Assembly: GCF_004920835.1 (NCBI RefSeq)
Contig: NZ_QFHO01000006.1
Coordinates: 1-64,000, forward strand
Length of the DNA stretch: 64,000 nt
Source of the DNA: Stenotrophomonas maltophilia
GTDB taxonomy: Bacteria > Pseudomonadota > Gammaproteobacteria > Xanthomonadales > Xanthomonadaceae
Reading direction: 5' to 3'
Below, piece by piece: positions 9,419 through 18,109 of this stretch. The position numbers and the translations under genes are program-made. The notes under the pieces are model-generated. The model was not told the DNA's origin and searched no databases. It was given only the letters and a program-made list of their open reading frames with translations. Numbering within the stretch: position 1 is the stretch's first letter; every line of letters starts with the position of its first letter.

Positions 9419-10603
9419 TGCGTCGGCATCCCCCGCGCGTGGGTCCGAACGTGGCCACACGTGGCCATCCGGGTCCAGCTCCGCGGTGGTCTTTGTGCCA
9501 CTGCGCCAGCCCAGCCCGCAGATCGCCAACGCACCTTCGGCCATCGGCTGCAGGCCAAATGCACGCCCGGCCTCGGCTTCGTTGATGGCCGCTGTAACAA
9601 AAGCGCCCAGGCCCAGTGCGGTGGCCGACGCATACAGTGCCTGTGAAACATGGCCGGCATCCAGCGTGACGGCACGGTAGGCCTTGGCATGGTTCCGATA
9701 CTTCCAGAAGTTGCGCTCGAAGCGGCACACCAGCACCAGCAGCACGTGTGCATCGGCGAACCAATGCTGCCCGGCCAGCAAGCGCTGGCACAGCGACTCC
9801 AGGTCCTGTGGCTGTGCCGACAGCCGGCCGAGCTCGTGCGCCACCGCATGGTAGTGATACAGCCCCGGGGCCATTCCCTCCACGTTGCGTACCAGTAAGT
9901 AGGCCTCCAGCGGATGCAGGCTGCCGGCTGAAGGCACGTTCTTCTTCAGGAACCGGACACCTGGATCGGTTTCCACCTCGGCCTGTGCCATCAGCACCTG
10001 TTGCAGCACGCGGGCCAGCAGTGGCAACGGCAGCGCACGCCCGGTATCGAAGTTGCGGCAGGTAGCCCGTGCCTGCAGCTGCGGCTGCATCGGATCATCC
10101 TCGTAGCAAGGCAGTGCCCGCGCGCCATGTATACGCGGAGGTGCCTCGGGCGGCGGACTGCCGTAGCTGCGCACCAGATCGCGTGCGGTCACCAGCTGGT
10201 GCTGCTCCATGTCCTGCACGCTGTCCACCTCGTCCCAGCACGACTGCTGGTAGTGCAGCGCCGACAATGGCCACCAGTGACTGTCGCGTACCTGCTGCTC
10301 GATTGCCAAGGCCTGCGCGTGGGCAGGATCATCGCTGACCAGCAACCCCAGTTCCAGCAGCGTCAGGACATCAGCGCGCGCCTGCGGATCCGAAGGAAGC
10401 GGCTGCCATTGCTCTGCACTGCACTGAAGCAGCCACATGCAGCTTGCTGCATCGATCACACGCGGTTCCCGCAGGTGCGCGGCACGGACCTGCAGCGAAC
10501 GCTCGAAATCAACGCCGGTACCGCCACCCAGTACGCCAGCCAGGTCGAACCTGGGGCGCTCGATCGGCTCCACCATCATCATCAGGCAACGGCGGAAATT
10601 CAT
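9407..10603 (-). CDS. SagB-type putative peptide maturation dehydrogenase
   Basis: This 398-aa protein has a roughly 170-aa N-terminal region and a C-terminal nitroreductase/SagB-type FMN oxidoreductase domain: R-A-T-C-R-N-F near residue 190, S-A-G-S-L-H-P-L-E-A-Y near residue 235, and an A-L-G-L-G-A-F helix. SagB-like enzymes oxidise azolines to azoles in RiPP maturation. I match it to the family annotated as putative peptide maturation dehydrogenase in Xanthomonadaceae, found with an NHLP-like precursor and a cyclase, both present next door. No YcaO cyclodehydratase is in the window. The start is uncertain because Met8-Met10 are alternatives. Confidence 0.82.
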   Translation of the reverse strand: MNFRRCLMMMVEPIERPRFDLAGVLGGGTGVDFERSLQVRAAHLREPRVIDAASCMWLLQCSAEQWQPLPSDPQARADVLTLLELGLLVSDDPAHAQALAIEQQVRDSHWWPLSALHYQQSCWDEVDSVQDMEQHQLVTARDLVRSYGSPPPEAPPRIHGARALPCYEDDPMQPQLQARATCRNFDTGRALPLPLLARVLQQVLMAQAEVETDPGVRFLKKNVPSAGSLHPLEAYLLVRNVEGMAPGLYHYHAVAHELGRLSAQPQDLESLCQRLLAGQHWFADAHVLLVLVCRFERNFWKYRNHAKAYRAVTLDAGHVSQALYASATALGLGAFVTAAINEAEAGRAFGLQPMAEGALAICGLGWRSGTKTTAELDPDGHVWPRSDPRAGDADAAGP

Positions 10604-10722
10604 GTGGATCTGTCATCCCAGGGCCTGCATGGTCGACGATGATAGCGCGCGGCCCGCAGGCGGCCATCAACTCCCCTGTACGGCAGCCGATACTTGTACT
10701 TTCCACCTTCTGGTAGTGCCCC

Positions 10723-11010
10723 ATGTCTGCATCCCCCCTCTCCGCCGACGTCGTCCAGCAGCTGCTGGAGCGCCTGTCCCACGACGATGACTTCCGCGTA
10801 GCCTTCAGTGCCGACCCGGGCAAGGCCCTGCTGGCGCTGGGTGCCGACGAAGCTACCGTGCATGCCTGCCGCGCGCCGCTGGCGACGCTGGGGGGCAAGC
10901 AGGAGTTCGCCGAGGCGGCCTCGCGCATGAGCAGCCTGCTGAGCGCACGCGCGGCCTTCAACGTGCCGTTCCTGTTCGAGGACGGCCTGCCCGGCCTGAA
11001 GCACGATTGA
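10723..11010 (+). CDS. NHLP-related RiPP-like precursor peptide
   Basis: This 95-aa protein has an N-terminal half (residues 7-42) that matches the nitrile hydratase alpha leader (NHLP) pattern: L-L-E-R-L-S-H-D-D-D-F-R then A-D-P-G-K-A-L-L-A-L-G. A T-L-G-G-K segment (about 55-59) could be a leader/core cleavage site. The tail (about 60-95) contains V-P-F-L-F-E-D-G and has no Cys; the single Cys is residue 49. It is flanked by the divergent dehydrogenase and the convergent cyclase. The product and its modification are unknown. Confidence 0.82.
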   Translation: MSASPLSADVVQQLLERLSHDDDFRVAFSADPGKALLALGADEATVHACRAPLATLGGKQEFAEAASRMSSLLSARAAFNVPFLFEDGLPGLKHD

Positions 11011-11014
11011 TCGA

Positions 11015-13537
11015 TCAGGGTGCGACCGGCGCGCCTGTGCCAGCGGCGAGGGTTGTGCCCTTCTGGAGGGCAAGCCGCTGTGCGTCCATGACGTTCAGCG
11101 GCAGCAGCGCGTAGTCGCCGATGCTTTCGGCGAAGGCCAGGCCCGCATGACGCTGCAGCCAATGCGCCTGTCGAGCGGCAGCATCGTGGTCGCCGCGAGC
11201 ACGCAACAGGTCCAGCTGCAACACCCGCCACTGGAACAGGCTTGCATCGGGTCGCTGGGCCAGCAGTGACTGCGCATGCGCCAACTTGCCCTGGTCGAAT
11301 GCGATACGCGCCTGCAGCAGGTTCCACAGTTCGCGCAGGCGAGGATCACCATCCCGTTCCGGCAGGGCCTGCAGCGCGTCCTGCCGATTGGCCACCACGG
11401 ACGCCTGTCCGGCACGTACGGCATGGTAGGCCGTCGCCAAGGCAATGAATGCGTTGCGGCGCGCGGGCGCCGGCTGACTGCGATCGATGGCCGCCAATGC
11501 CCGGTCCAGTACCTGCTGGTACTGCTGTTCCACAGCCGGGGCACCGGCTTGTCCGCGCCAAGCCAGTGCCTGCAGGGCCAGGATGTCGCACATGCCGCCG
11601 CGAGTTCTGCATTGCGACGCCAGCTGTTGCATGTCAGCGGCCGCCTCCGTCCTGCGGTCCTGCATGGCCAGCACCGCCGCGCGCTCCATGCGCGTGCCAA
11701 GCCCGAGCGGTGCCATGGCTTCGAAACTGGCGTTGGCTGCAGCGAAATCACCGGTCAGTGCTGCCAGCACCGGCTCCATGCCATCGCCATTCCAGCCCGG
11801 ATGCAGCCGGGCGCCCCGCAGCGCGGCATCTGCGGCGCCCGTCTCTCCGCGTGCCAGCTGGATCCGTGCGACGAACGCCAGCACCAATGCACGACGCGAG
11901 TGCTGGCGGCCAAGCAATGGCTGGGCAGCTGCCAGGGCGCCGTCATAGTCCCCCTGCGCGAACAGCACCAGCGCGTAGTTCATCCAGCCGGCCGGGTCGT
12001 CCGGGTACAACTCGGTCAGCATGCGCCATTTGTCAGCGATGCGTGCAGGCGGTGCACCTTCGAAATCGGCCGCCCAGGCATCGAGATAGAGCTGGTCGCG
12101 CGCGGTCAGGTGCGTACGCTGGCTGACCGCCTTGTGGTACAGCGCCGCGGCCTGCTCCAGGTTGCCCTTGGCGTGCTGGATGTTCATCTGCCCGACGTAG
12201 GCGAAGGCAAAGGCAGGATCCAGCCGGGTTGCCTGCTCGAAGAACATCAACGCATCGTCGTAGCGCGCCGCAGCCGTTGCATCCACGCCCTTGGCATACG
12301 CATGCAGTGCGTCCAGATTGGCGGTAGCCACGGTAGGCAACGGTCGCTGGTCAGCGCCGACGTCACGAAGCGCTTCGCCAAGGTCGGTACGCAACGCCGC
12401 AACCACGTGATCGGTCGAGGCGAGGATCGAGTCCAGCCCGCGGCCGTCGGCAAAGCGCGTGTAAACGGTCTGTCCACTACGCGGATCCACGACTTCGACA
12501 CTGACCCGCACTTTGCCGTTGAGCTCCAGCACGCTGGGGATCAATACCGCACGAACTCCGTCACGCAGCGCGACCTCGATGGCCAGCCTGCGGTCCAGCC
12601 GCGCCTGCGGAGGGCGCTGCATCAGCTGCAGCGTGTCACGCACCTTCAGCTCGCTGAGGATGTTGACGAAGCGCGACTGTCCCAGGCTGATATACAGCGC
12701 CTGCTCCAGGCTGCTGTCCAGCTGCGGATAAGCCGTGGCGTTGTGCACCGCCGCCACGATCACCCAATCGCGTTCGGCGAAGGCGATGGCCGGTGCCGGC
12801 CGAAACAGTGTCCACAGCACTCCGCATAGCGCCAGCATGAGCGCCGCCTCGGTCACCAGCGCGGCTGGGCGACGCCACAGCGGCAGATCCCGCCACGCTT
12901 TTTCGCCCGAGCGCGGGCGACGTAGCGGGGCGCTGCCACGCAGTCCCACCTCGAAGACTTCCTGGCGTTCGCCGATGCCCTTGAAGCGCCAGCAGCCGTG
13001 ATCCTTCCAGCGCAGCTCATCGGCCGCCCAGGGCAGTTCGCTGGCTGCCCGACGCGCCATCTGTTCGGCAGCCGAAGACAGCAGGACCTGTCCAGGCCAC
13101 GCCAGCTGCATCAGGCGCGCAGCCATGGGCTTGGCCAGGCCTTCCACCTCCACCGGCTTTGCGCCGTGAGCAACGGCCTCGGCACTGTTGTTCCACAGCA
13201 GCACGTCACCCACGTGCAGGCCGGCGCGTGCACGCAGGACGACGCCACGTTCACGCCCCAGTGCATCAACGGCGTTCTGGTAGGAAAGGGCAAAGCCGAT
13301 GCCATCGATGGGACGTTCGAACAGGATGAACAATCCGTCAGAGCGATCGATCAGCTGGCCGTTCCAGCGCTGCTGCAGGCCCAGCACCAGACGGTCATGC
13401 TGCTGGAACAGCTCAGCGGCGGCAACGTCACCGATCCGCTCGACCAGCTGCAGCGAATCGCACAGATCGGTGAACAGCAGGGTCCGCACTTGCGAACTCT
13501 GCATCGGGAGGAAATCCGGAATGCCGTCCATTGCCAC
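11015..13537 (-). CDS. Class III nucleotidyl cyclase/TPR protein (putative peptide modification system cyclase)
   Basis: This 840-aa protein has a class III cyclase domain (residues 15-200) with both metal-binding Asp (F-T-D-L, D24; S-D-G, D67) and the transition-state Arg (A-A-R, R141). The usual Asn four residues earlier is Pro137, and the purine-selecting Lys is absent. A membrane helix follows (about 225-246), then a TolB/FlgO-like region (about 255-400) and TPR-like helices to the end. The layout and neighbours match the peptide-modification-system cyclase family, and also XC_0250 of X. campestris, reported to make cGMP. It starts 9 bases after the diguanylate cyclase gene and ends 4 bases from the precursor gene. 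Confidence 0.82.
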   Translation of the reverse strand: MAMDGIPDFLPMQSSQVRTLLFTDLCDSLQLVERIGDVAAAELFQQHDRLVLGLQQRWNGQLIDRSDGLFILFERPIDGIGFALSYQNAVDALGRERGVVLRARAGLHVGDVLLWNNSAEAVAHGAKPVEVEGLAKPMAARLMQLAWPGQVLLSSAAEQMARRAASELPWAADELRWKDHGCWRFKGIGERQEVFEVGLRGSAPLRRPRSGEKAWRDLPLWRRPAALVTEAALMLALCGVLWTLFRPAPAIAFAERDWVIVAAVHNATAYPQLDSSLEQALYISLGQSRFVNILSELKVRDTLQLMQRPPQARLDRRLAIEVALRDGVRAVLIPSVLELNGKVRVSVEVVDPRSGQTVYTRFADGRGLDSILASTDHVVAALRTDLGEALRDVGADQRPLPTVATANLDALHAYAKGVDATAAARYDDALMFFEQATRLDPAFAFAYVGQMNIQHAKGNLEQAAALYHKAVSQRTHLTARDQLYLDAWAADFEGAPPARIADKWRMLTELYPDDPAGWMNYALVLFAQGDYDGALAAAQPLLGRQHSRRALVLAFVARIQLARGETGAADAALRGARLHPGWNGDGMEPVLAALTGDFAAANASFEAMAPLGLGTRMERAAVLAMQDRRTEAAADMQQLASQCRTRGGMCDILALQALAWRGQAGAPAVEQQYQQVLDRALAAIDRSQPAPARRNAFIALATAYHAVRAGQASVVANRQDALQALPERDGDPRLRELWNLLQARIAFDQGKLAHAQSLLAQRPDASLFQWRVLQLDLLRARGDHDAAARQAHWLQRHAGLAFAESIGDYALLPLNVMDAQRLALQKGTTLAAGTGAPVAP

Positions 13538-13546
13538 CTCTGCTGC

Positions 13547-14599
13547 TCATTGTCCGTTTTCGGAGTCGCCGCCCCAGCGCAGGCAGTTGCCGCCATCGCG
13601 CTTGGCCTGGTACAGCGCACGATCCGCACAGGCATACCACTCGCTCCAGCCTGCCTCCGGCACCAGCAGGCTGGCACCGATGCTGACCAGGCTGACATGC
13701 GGCGTGCCATGACTGCGTTCGAGCAGGCCATGCACCGCGCTGAGGATGAACTCGGCCGCGTGCTGCACGATCTCATGGTTGCCACGGCGCAGGATCAGGC
13801 AGAACTCATCGCCGCCGAGGCGGCAGGCCAGGTCCTGCTCACCGGCCATCGAGCGCAGGATGTTGCCCATGCTCTGCAGCACTCGGTCGCCGGCCTGGTG
13901 GCCGTGACGATCATTGATCTGCTTGAAGCGGTCGCAGTCGATCAGCAGCAGTGCCTGCGGCAACCCGTCACCATCGGCGCGGCACTCCTGCAGGTACAGG
14001 GTGAGGCCGCGACGGTTGTGCAGCCCGGTCAGTTCATCGGTACGCACCAGTTCACGGGTGTGGGTCAACTGGTGTGTGGTGATGTACAGGTTGTCCAGCG
14101 CGGTTTCCAGATCGTGGTTGCGCCGGCGCAGCTGGCTGATCAGGGCCTGCTCGTTGGTCAGCACGCGCATGATCGTGCGGCGCAGGAAGTAGGCGACCAG
14201 GCCGGGATCGGATTCCACCAGGCGATGGAAGTCAGCCGGGCCCAGCTCCAGCACTTCACAGTCGGCCAGCGCGCGTGCACTGGCGCTGCGCAGGTGATCG
14301 CCGACCAGCAGGCCAAGCTCACCGAAGAACTCATGCTGGCCGAGCGTCTTGATCACCAGGTCCTCGCCGAAGTCCAGTTCGATCTGGCCCTGGAGGATCA
14401 CATACATCCGTTCGCCGCGATGGCCACGCTGGAACAACCACTGTCCGGCATGAAGCTTGCATGGGCGGGCAAATCTGGCAAACAATGCAACCTCGGCAGC
14501 GGAAAGCAGCGCGTGCACGATCTCGGCCATCGCCACCCGGGCGATACCTGACGTCACATCACTGTTCTCGGCCGCACCCCTGCCGGTCATTCCCTGCAC
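13547..14599 (-). CDS. Cyclic-nucleotide-binding diguanylate cyclase (XC_0249-like)
   Basis: This 350-aa protein has a cNMP-binding domain (about residues 35-150, phosphate cassette F-G-E-L-G-L-L with Arg104) and a GGDEF domain (about 185-345, intact G-G-D-E-F at 262-266). It should make c-di-GMP in response to a cyclic mononucleotide. The pairing with the next-door cyclase matches XC_0250/XC_0249 in X. campestris, where cGMP binding stimulates c-di-GMP synthesis. The RxxD inhibitory site before GGDEF reads G-E-Q-D, so product inhibition is probably absent. Met24 (14530) is an alternative start. Confidence 0.88.
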   Translation of the reverse strand: MQGMTGRGAAENSDVTSGIARVAMAEIVHALLSAAEVALFARFARPCKLHAGQWLFQRGHRGERMYVILQGQIELDFGEDLVIKTLGQHEFFGELGLLVGDHLRSASARALADCEVLELGPADFHRLVESDPGLVAYFLRRTIMRVLTNEQALISQLRRRNHDLETALDNLYITTHQLTHTRELVRTDELTGLHNRRGLTLYLQECRADGDGLPQALLLIDCDRFKQINDRHGHQAGDRVLQSMGNILRSMAGEQDLACRLGGDEFCLILRRGNHEIVQHAAEFILSAVHGLLERSHGTPHVSLVSIGASLLVPEAGWSEWYACADRALYQAKRDGGNCLRWGGDSENGQ

Positions 14600-15010
14600 C
14601 CGCCGCCAGCGTCCCCTGGTGAGCCGCGGAGCATAGCACCGCTTTAAAGTGTGCGCCCTATCTCATTTTTAATGCCCCGGCGATCTTGCCTGATGTGAGG
14701 ATGCGTGGTGGCCGTTCTGGTCACGGGTGTCCGGGCAAAAGTCCTGCTGGATCAACCCGATGGCACTCTTCACAGGCTTTCGGCCAAGTTGCCGGTACGC
14801 GGGGGTGCGCCTGATTGACGCTGCTTGCTGACCACGCCTTTGCATCGATACAACAACGCCGGCAGGTCCCCCGACCGGCCGGCGTTGTCTGGCCCTTCCC
14901 TGGCCACCCTGATCGGATCTCCAGGCTTCGGTAGAGCCTGGCCGCTGGCCGGCTTCCCCGTGGTGCCCGGAGGATCGCGTGGTTGCCGGCCAGCGGCCGG
15001 CACTACCGCA
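14600..15010. other. 411-base intergenic region between diguanylate cyclase and aceA
   Basis: No convincing gene. It contains an AT-richer stretch (14640-14690), an 11-base-pair hairpin (14853-14888) without a T-run, and a REP pair at its right end. The region could carry the minus-strand promoter of the diguanylate cyclase operon (left) and the 3' end of aceA (right). A small RNA is possible but not supported by anything specific. Confidence 0.5.
14931..15006. repeat. SMAG-type REP pair
   Basis: A GTAG head with a GGCCGCTGGCCGGC core is followed about 45 bases later by the inverted GCCGGCCAGCGGCCGGCACTAC. The pair lies directly 3' of aceA. Confidence 0.85.
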
Positions 15011-16312
15011 TCACGCCGCGCGTTCGCTGCGCCCGCCGTGGAACTGCTCTTCCTCGGTCGAGCCGGTCAGCGCGGTGGTCGACGACTGGCCCTGCTGGAT
15101 CGCCTGGGTCACCGCATCGAAGTAGCCGGTGCCGACCTCACGCTGGTGCTTGACTGCGGTGAAGCCGCGCTCGGCCGCTTCGAACTCGGCTTCCTGCAGT
15201 TCCACGAACGCGCTCATCTGCCGACGCGCGTAGCCATGGGCCAGGTTGAACATCCCGTAGTTCAGCGCATGGAAACCGGCCAGGGTGATGAACTGGAACT
15301 TGTAGCCGTAGCTGCCCAGTTCACGCTGGAACTTGGCGATGGTGGCGTCATCCAGGTTCTTCTTCCAGTTGAAGCTGGGCGAGCAGTTGTAGGCCAGCAG
15401 CTTGCCTGGGAACTTCGCATGGATTGCCTCCGCGAATTTCCGAGCGAATTCCAGATCCGGCTTGCCGGTCTCGCACCACACCAGGTCGGCATAGGGCGCA
15501 TAGGCCAGGCCGCGGCTGATCGCCTGGTCCAGGCCATTGCGGGTCTTGTAGAAGCCCTCGACGGTGCGTTCGCCGGTAGCGAAGGGCTTGTCGTTGCCGT
15601 CGATGTCGCTGGTCAGCAGATCGGCAGCCTCGGCATCGGTACGCGCCACCAGCAGGGTCGGCACGCCCAGCACGTCCGCGGCCAGGCGCGCAGCGTTGAG
15701 CTTTTCTATCGCCTCGCGGGTCGGCACCAGCACCTTGCCGCCCATGTGGCCGCACTTCTTCACCGAGGCCAGCTGATCTTCGAAGTGCACGCCAGCGGCG
15801 CCGGCTTCGATCATCGCCTTCATCAGCTCGAACGCATTGAGCACGCCACCGAAACCGGCTTCGGCATCGGCCACGATCGGCTGCAGGAAGTCGATGTCGT
15901 CCTTGCCCTCAGCGTGGTGCAGCTGGTCGGCGCGCAGCAGCGTGTTGTTGATGCGCTTGACCACCGCCGGCACCGAATCGGCCGGGTACAGCGACTGGTC
16001 CGGATACATCTGACCGGCCAGGTTGGCGTCGGCCGCCACCTGCCAACCGGACAGGTAGATCGCCTTCAGGCCCGCCTTGACCTGCTGCATGGCCTGGTTG
16101 CCGGTCAGTGCACCCAGCGCGTTGACGAACTCGCGCTCATGCAGCGACGCCCACAGCTTCTCCGCACCCAGGCGGGCCAGCGAGTGCTCGATGTGGACGG
16201 TGCCGCGCAGGCGCACCACGTCGGCGGCGCTGTAGTTGCGCTGGATGCCTTCCCAGCGCGGGTTGGTATCCCAGTCGTGCTGGATCTGTTCGGCAGTGGG
16301 CAGCTTGCTCAT
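15011..16312 (-). CDS. aceA: Isocitrate lyase
   Basis: This 433-aa protein cleaves isocitrate to succinate and glyoxylate in the glyoxylate shunt. The signature loop K-K-C-G-H-M-G-G (catalytic Cys) is present, with metal- and substrate-binding motifs W-E-G-I-Q-R-N-Y and A-R-T-D-A-E-A-A-D. Length matches bacterial isocitrate lyases. It lies 64 bases downstream of aceB on the same strand, so the two are probably cotranscribed for growth on acetate or fatty acids and for using acetyl-CoA from leucine breakdown. Confidence 0.97.
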   Translation of the reverse strand: MSKLPTAEQIQHDWDTNPRWEGIQRNYSAADVVRLRGTVHIEHSLARLGAEKLWASLHEREFVNALGALTGNQAMQQVKAGLKAIYLSGWQVAADANLAGQMYPDQSLYPADSVPAVVKRINNTLLRADQLHHAEGKDDIDFLQPIVADAEAGFGGVLNAFELMKAMIEAGAAGVHFEDQLASVKKCGHMGGKVLVPTREAIEKLNAARLAADVLGVPTLLVARTDAEAADLLTSDIDGNDKPFATGERTVEGFYKTRNGLDQAISRGLAYAPYADLVWCETGKPDLEFARKFAEAIHAKFPGKLLAYNCSPSFNWKKNLDDATIAKFQRELGSYGYKFQFITLAGFHALNYGMFNLAHGYARRQMSAFVELQEAEFEAAERGFTAVKHQREVGTGYFDAVTQAIQQGQSSTTALTGSTEEEQFHGGRSERAA

Positions 16313-16376
16313 GTCTTTCTCCAGTTCGGTTCGTGCGTGCAGCGGGGAGGGAAACGGCGGGATACGCGGGCGGCAA

Positions 16377-17999
16377 TCAGTCGATGCGCGCGTAGGCCGG
16401 CAGGGTCAGGAAATCGGTCAGTTCTTCGCTGCGGCTCAGTTCGCCGAGCAGGGCGATGGCCTCGCCGATGCGTGCGCCACCGGGCAGCGCGCTGGTATCG
16501 CCCATCCTTGCCGGCAGCTGCGAAAGGGTGGAATCCAGCAGCGCCGGGTCGATCGCAGTGCCATCGTCCAGTTGCTGGCCCGGCGTATGCAGCCACTGCC
16601 ACAGCTGGCTGCGGCTGATCTCGGCGGTGGCCGCATCCTCCATCAGGTGGTGGATCGGCACGCAGCCGTTGCCATCCAGCCACGCCGCCAGATAGCGCAC
16701 GCAGACTTCCACGTTGCCTTCGAAGCCAGCGCGGGTGATCGTGCCCGGCGGCCGCGCGATCAGTTCATCGCGACCCACGCGCACATCCTGGCGCAGCACG
16801 TGGTGCTGGTTGGGCGTTGGCATGTGCTCGTCGAAGATCGCCATCGCCACCGGAATCAGCGCCGGATGGGCGACCCACGTGCCATCGTGGCCAGCGCTCA
16901 CTTCGCGCAGCTTGTCGGCGCGCACGCGTGCCATCGCCTGTTCGTTGGCGGCGGCATCGTTGTTGATCGGAATCTGCGCGGCCATGCCGCCCATCGCATG
17001 CGCACCACGGCGATGGCAGGTCTGGATCAGCAGTTCCGAATACGCCTTCAGGAACGGCTGGGTCATGGTCACCTGGCCGCGCTCGGGCAGCACGCGATCG
17101 GCGTGGCGGCGGAAGGTCTTCAGGTACGAAAAGATGTAATCCCAGCGCCCGCAGTTCAGGCCGACGATGCGATCACGCAGCGCGTGCAGGATCTCGTCCA
17201 TCTCGAACACCGCCGGCAGCGTTTCGATCAGCACGGTCACTTTGATCTGGCCGTGCGGCAGGCCGAGCATGCCTTCGATGTGCGACAGCGCGGTCTCCCA
17301 CAACCCCGCCTCTTCCATGCTCTGCAGCTTGGGCAGGTAGAAGTACGGGCCGCGATCCTTGGCCTGCAGGGTGCGGGCGTTGTGGAAGGCGAACACCGCC
17401 GCATCGAACAGGCCGCCGGCAATGAACTGGCCATCGATGCGCACGTGCTTCTCGTCCAGGTGCCAGCCGCGCGGGCGCACGATCAGCACCGCCTGCTCGT
17501 CGTACGGGCGCAGGGCGTAGTGCTTTCCATTGGGTGCGGTGTATTCGAGATCGCCACGCACTGCGGCAGCCAGCGACTGCTGACCCGCCAGCAGGTTGCG
17601 CCAGGTCGGCGAGGTCGAGTCCTCGAAGTCAGCCATGAACACCTTGGCGCCGGAGTTCAGCGCGTTGATGACCATCTTCGGGTCGGTCGGGCCGGTGATC
17701 TCGACACGGCGGTCCTGCAGCGCGTCCGGCAGCGGGGCAACGCGCCAGTCGCCGCTGCGGATCGCGGCGGTGTCTTCGCGGAAGTCCGGCAGGCCGCCCT
17801 GGTCGAAGAACGCCTGGCGCTCGCGGCGCGCCTGCAGCCGTGCCTGCCGGCCCGGTTCCACCGCACGGTGCAGGGACACCAGCAGGGCCAGCAGCGGCGC
17901 CGGCAGCAGGGTGTCCTGGCCGGCCACGCGGGTCGCCAGGGCGATGCCGGGGGTGGCCTTGGCGGCGGGGGTGGGAACAGCGGAAGCGACGGCGGACAT
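16377..17999 (-). CDS. aceB: Malate synthase A
   Basis: About 540 aa from the Met at 17999, chosen over an upstream Met that would add 25 residues running into the AT-rich promoter region. It condenses glyoxylate with acetyl-CoA to malate. Family motifs include [10 protein letters not shown] (catalytic Asp/Glu region), [11 protein letters not shown] and [11 protein letters not shown]. It is the first gene of an aceB-aceA unit and is divergent from a LysR regulator. Confidence 0.96.
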   Translation of the reverse strand: MSAVASAVPTPAAKATPGIALATRVAGQDTLLPAPLLALLVSLHRAVEPGRQARLQARRERQAFFDQGGLPDFREDTAAIRSGDWRVAPLPDALQDRRVEITGPTDPKMVINALNSGAKVFMADFEDSTSPTWRNLLAGQQSLAAAVRGDLEYTAPNGKHYALRPYDEQAVLIVRPRGWHLDEKHVRIDGQFIAGGLFDAAVFAFHNARTLQAKDRGPYFYLPKLQSMEEAGLWETALSHIEGMLGLPHGQIKVTVLIETLPAVFEMDEILHALRDRIVGLNCGRWDYIFSYLKTFRRHADRVLPERGQVTMTQPFLKAYSELLIQTCHRRGAHAMGGMAAQIPINNDAAANEQAMARVRADKLREVSAGHDGTWVAHPALIPVAMAIFDEHMPTPNQHHVLRQDVRVGRDELIARPPGTITRAGFEGNVEVCVRYLAAWLDGNGCVPIHHLMEDAATAEISRSQLWQWLHTPGQQLDDGTAIDPALLDSTLSQLPARMGDTSALPGGARIGEAIALLGELSRSEELTDFLTLPAYARID

Positions 18000-18053
18000 G
18001 AGGCGACTCCAGCGGTGGGGGAACGTCTCCACGGTGCCGTCGGGGCCGAGTAT

Positions 18054-18097
18054 TTGGCAAAACAGTTTTTGCAATGTTCTACATAAATTATGCTAAT
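18054..18097. promoter_or_regulatory. Divergent aceB/LysR regulatory region
   Basis: This is one of the few AT-rich patches. It holds an imperfect palindrome of the form TTGGCAAAA-N3-TTTTTGCAA (about 18055-18075) and a CATAA-A-TTATG palindrome (18082-18092), both plausible LysR binding sites. Rightward, TTGCAA (18069) and GCTAAT (18092) with 17-base spacing could be the LysR gene's promoter, which would give a very short leader. Confidence 0.4.
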
Positions 18098-18109
18098 ACT
18101 TGTGACGCG

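Noticed and set aside
14640..14890. Possible small RNA with terminator hairpin upstream of the diguanylate cyclase
   Set aside because: An 11-bp hairpin exists but without a T-run or clear promoter; too weak to list as an RNA gene.
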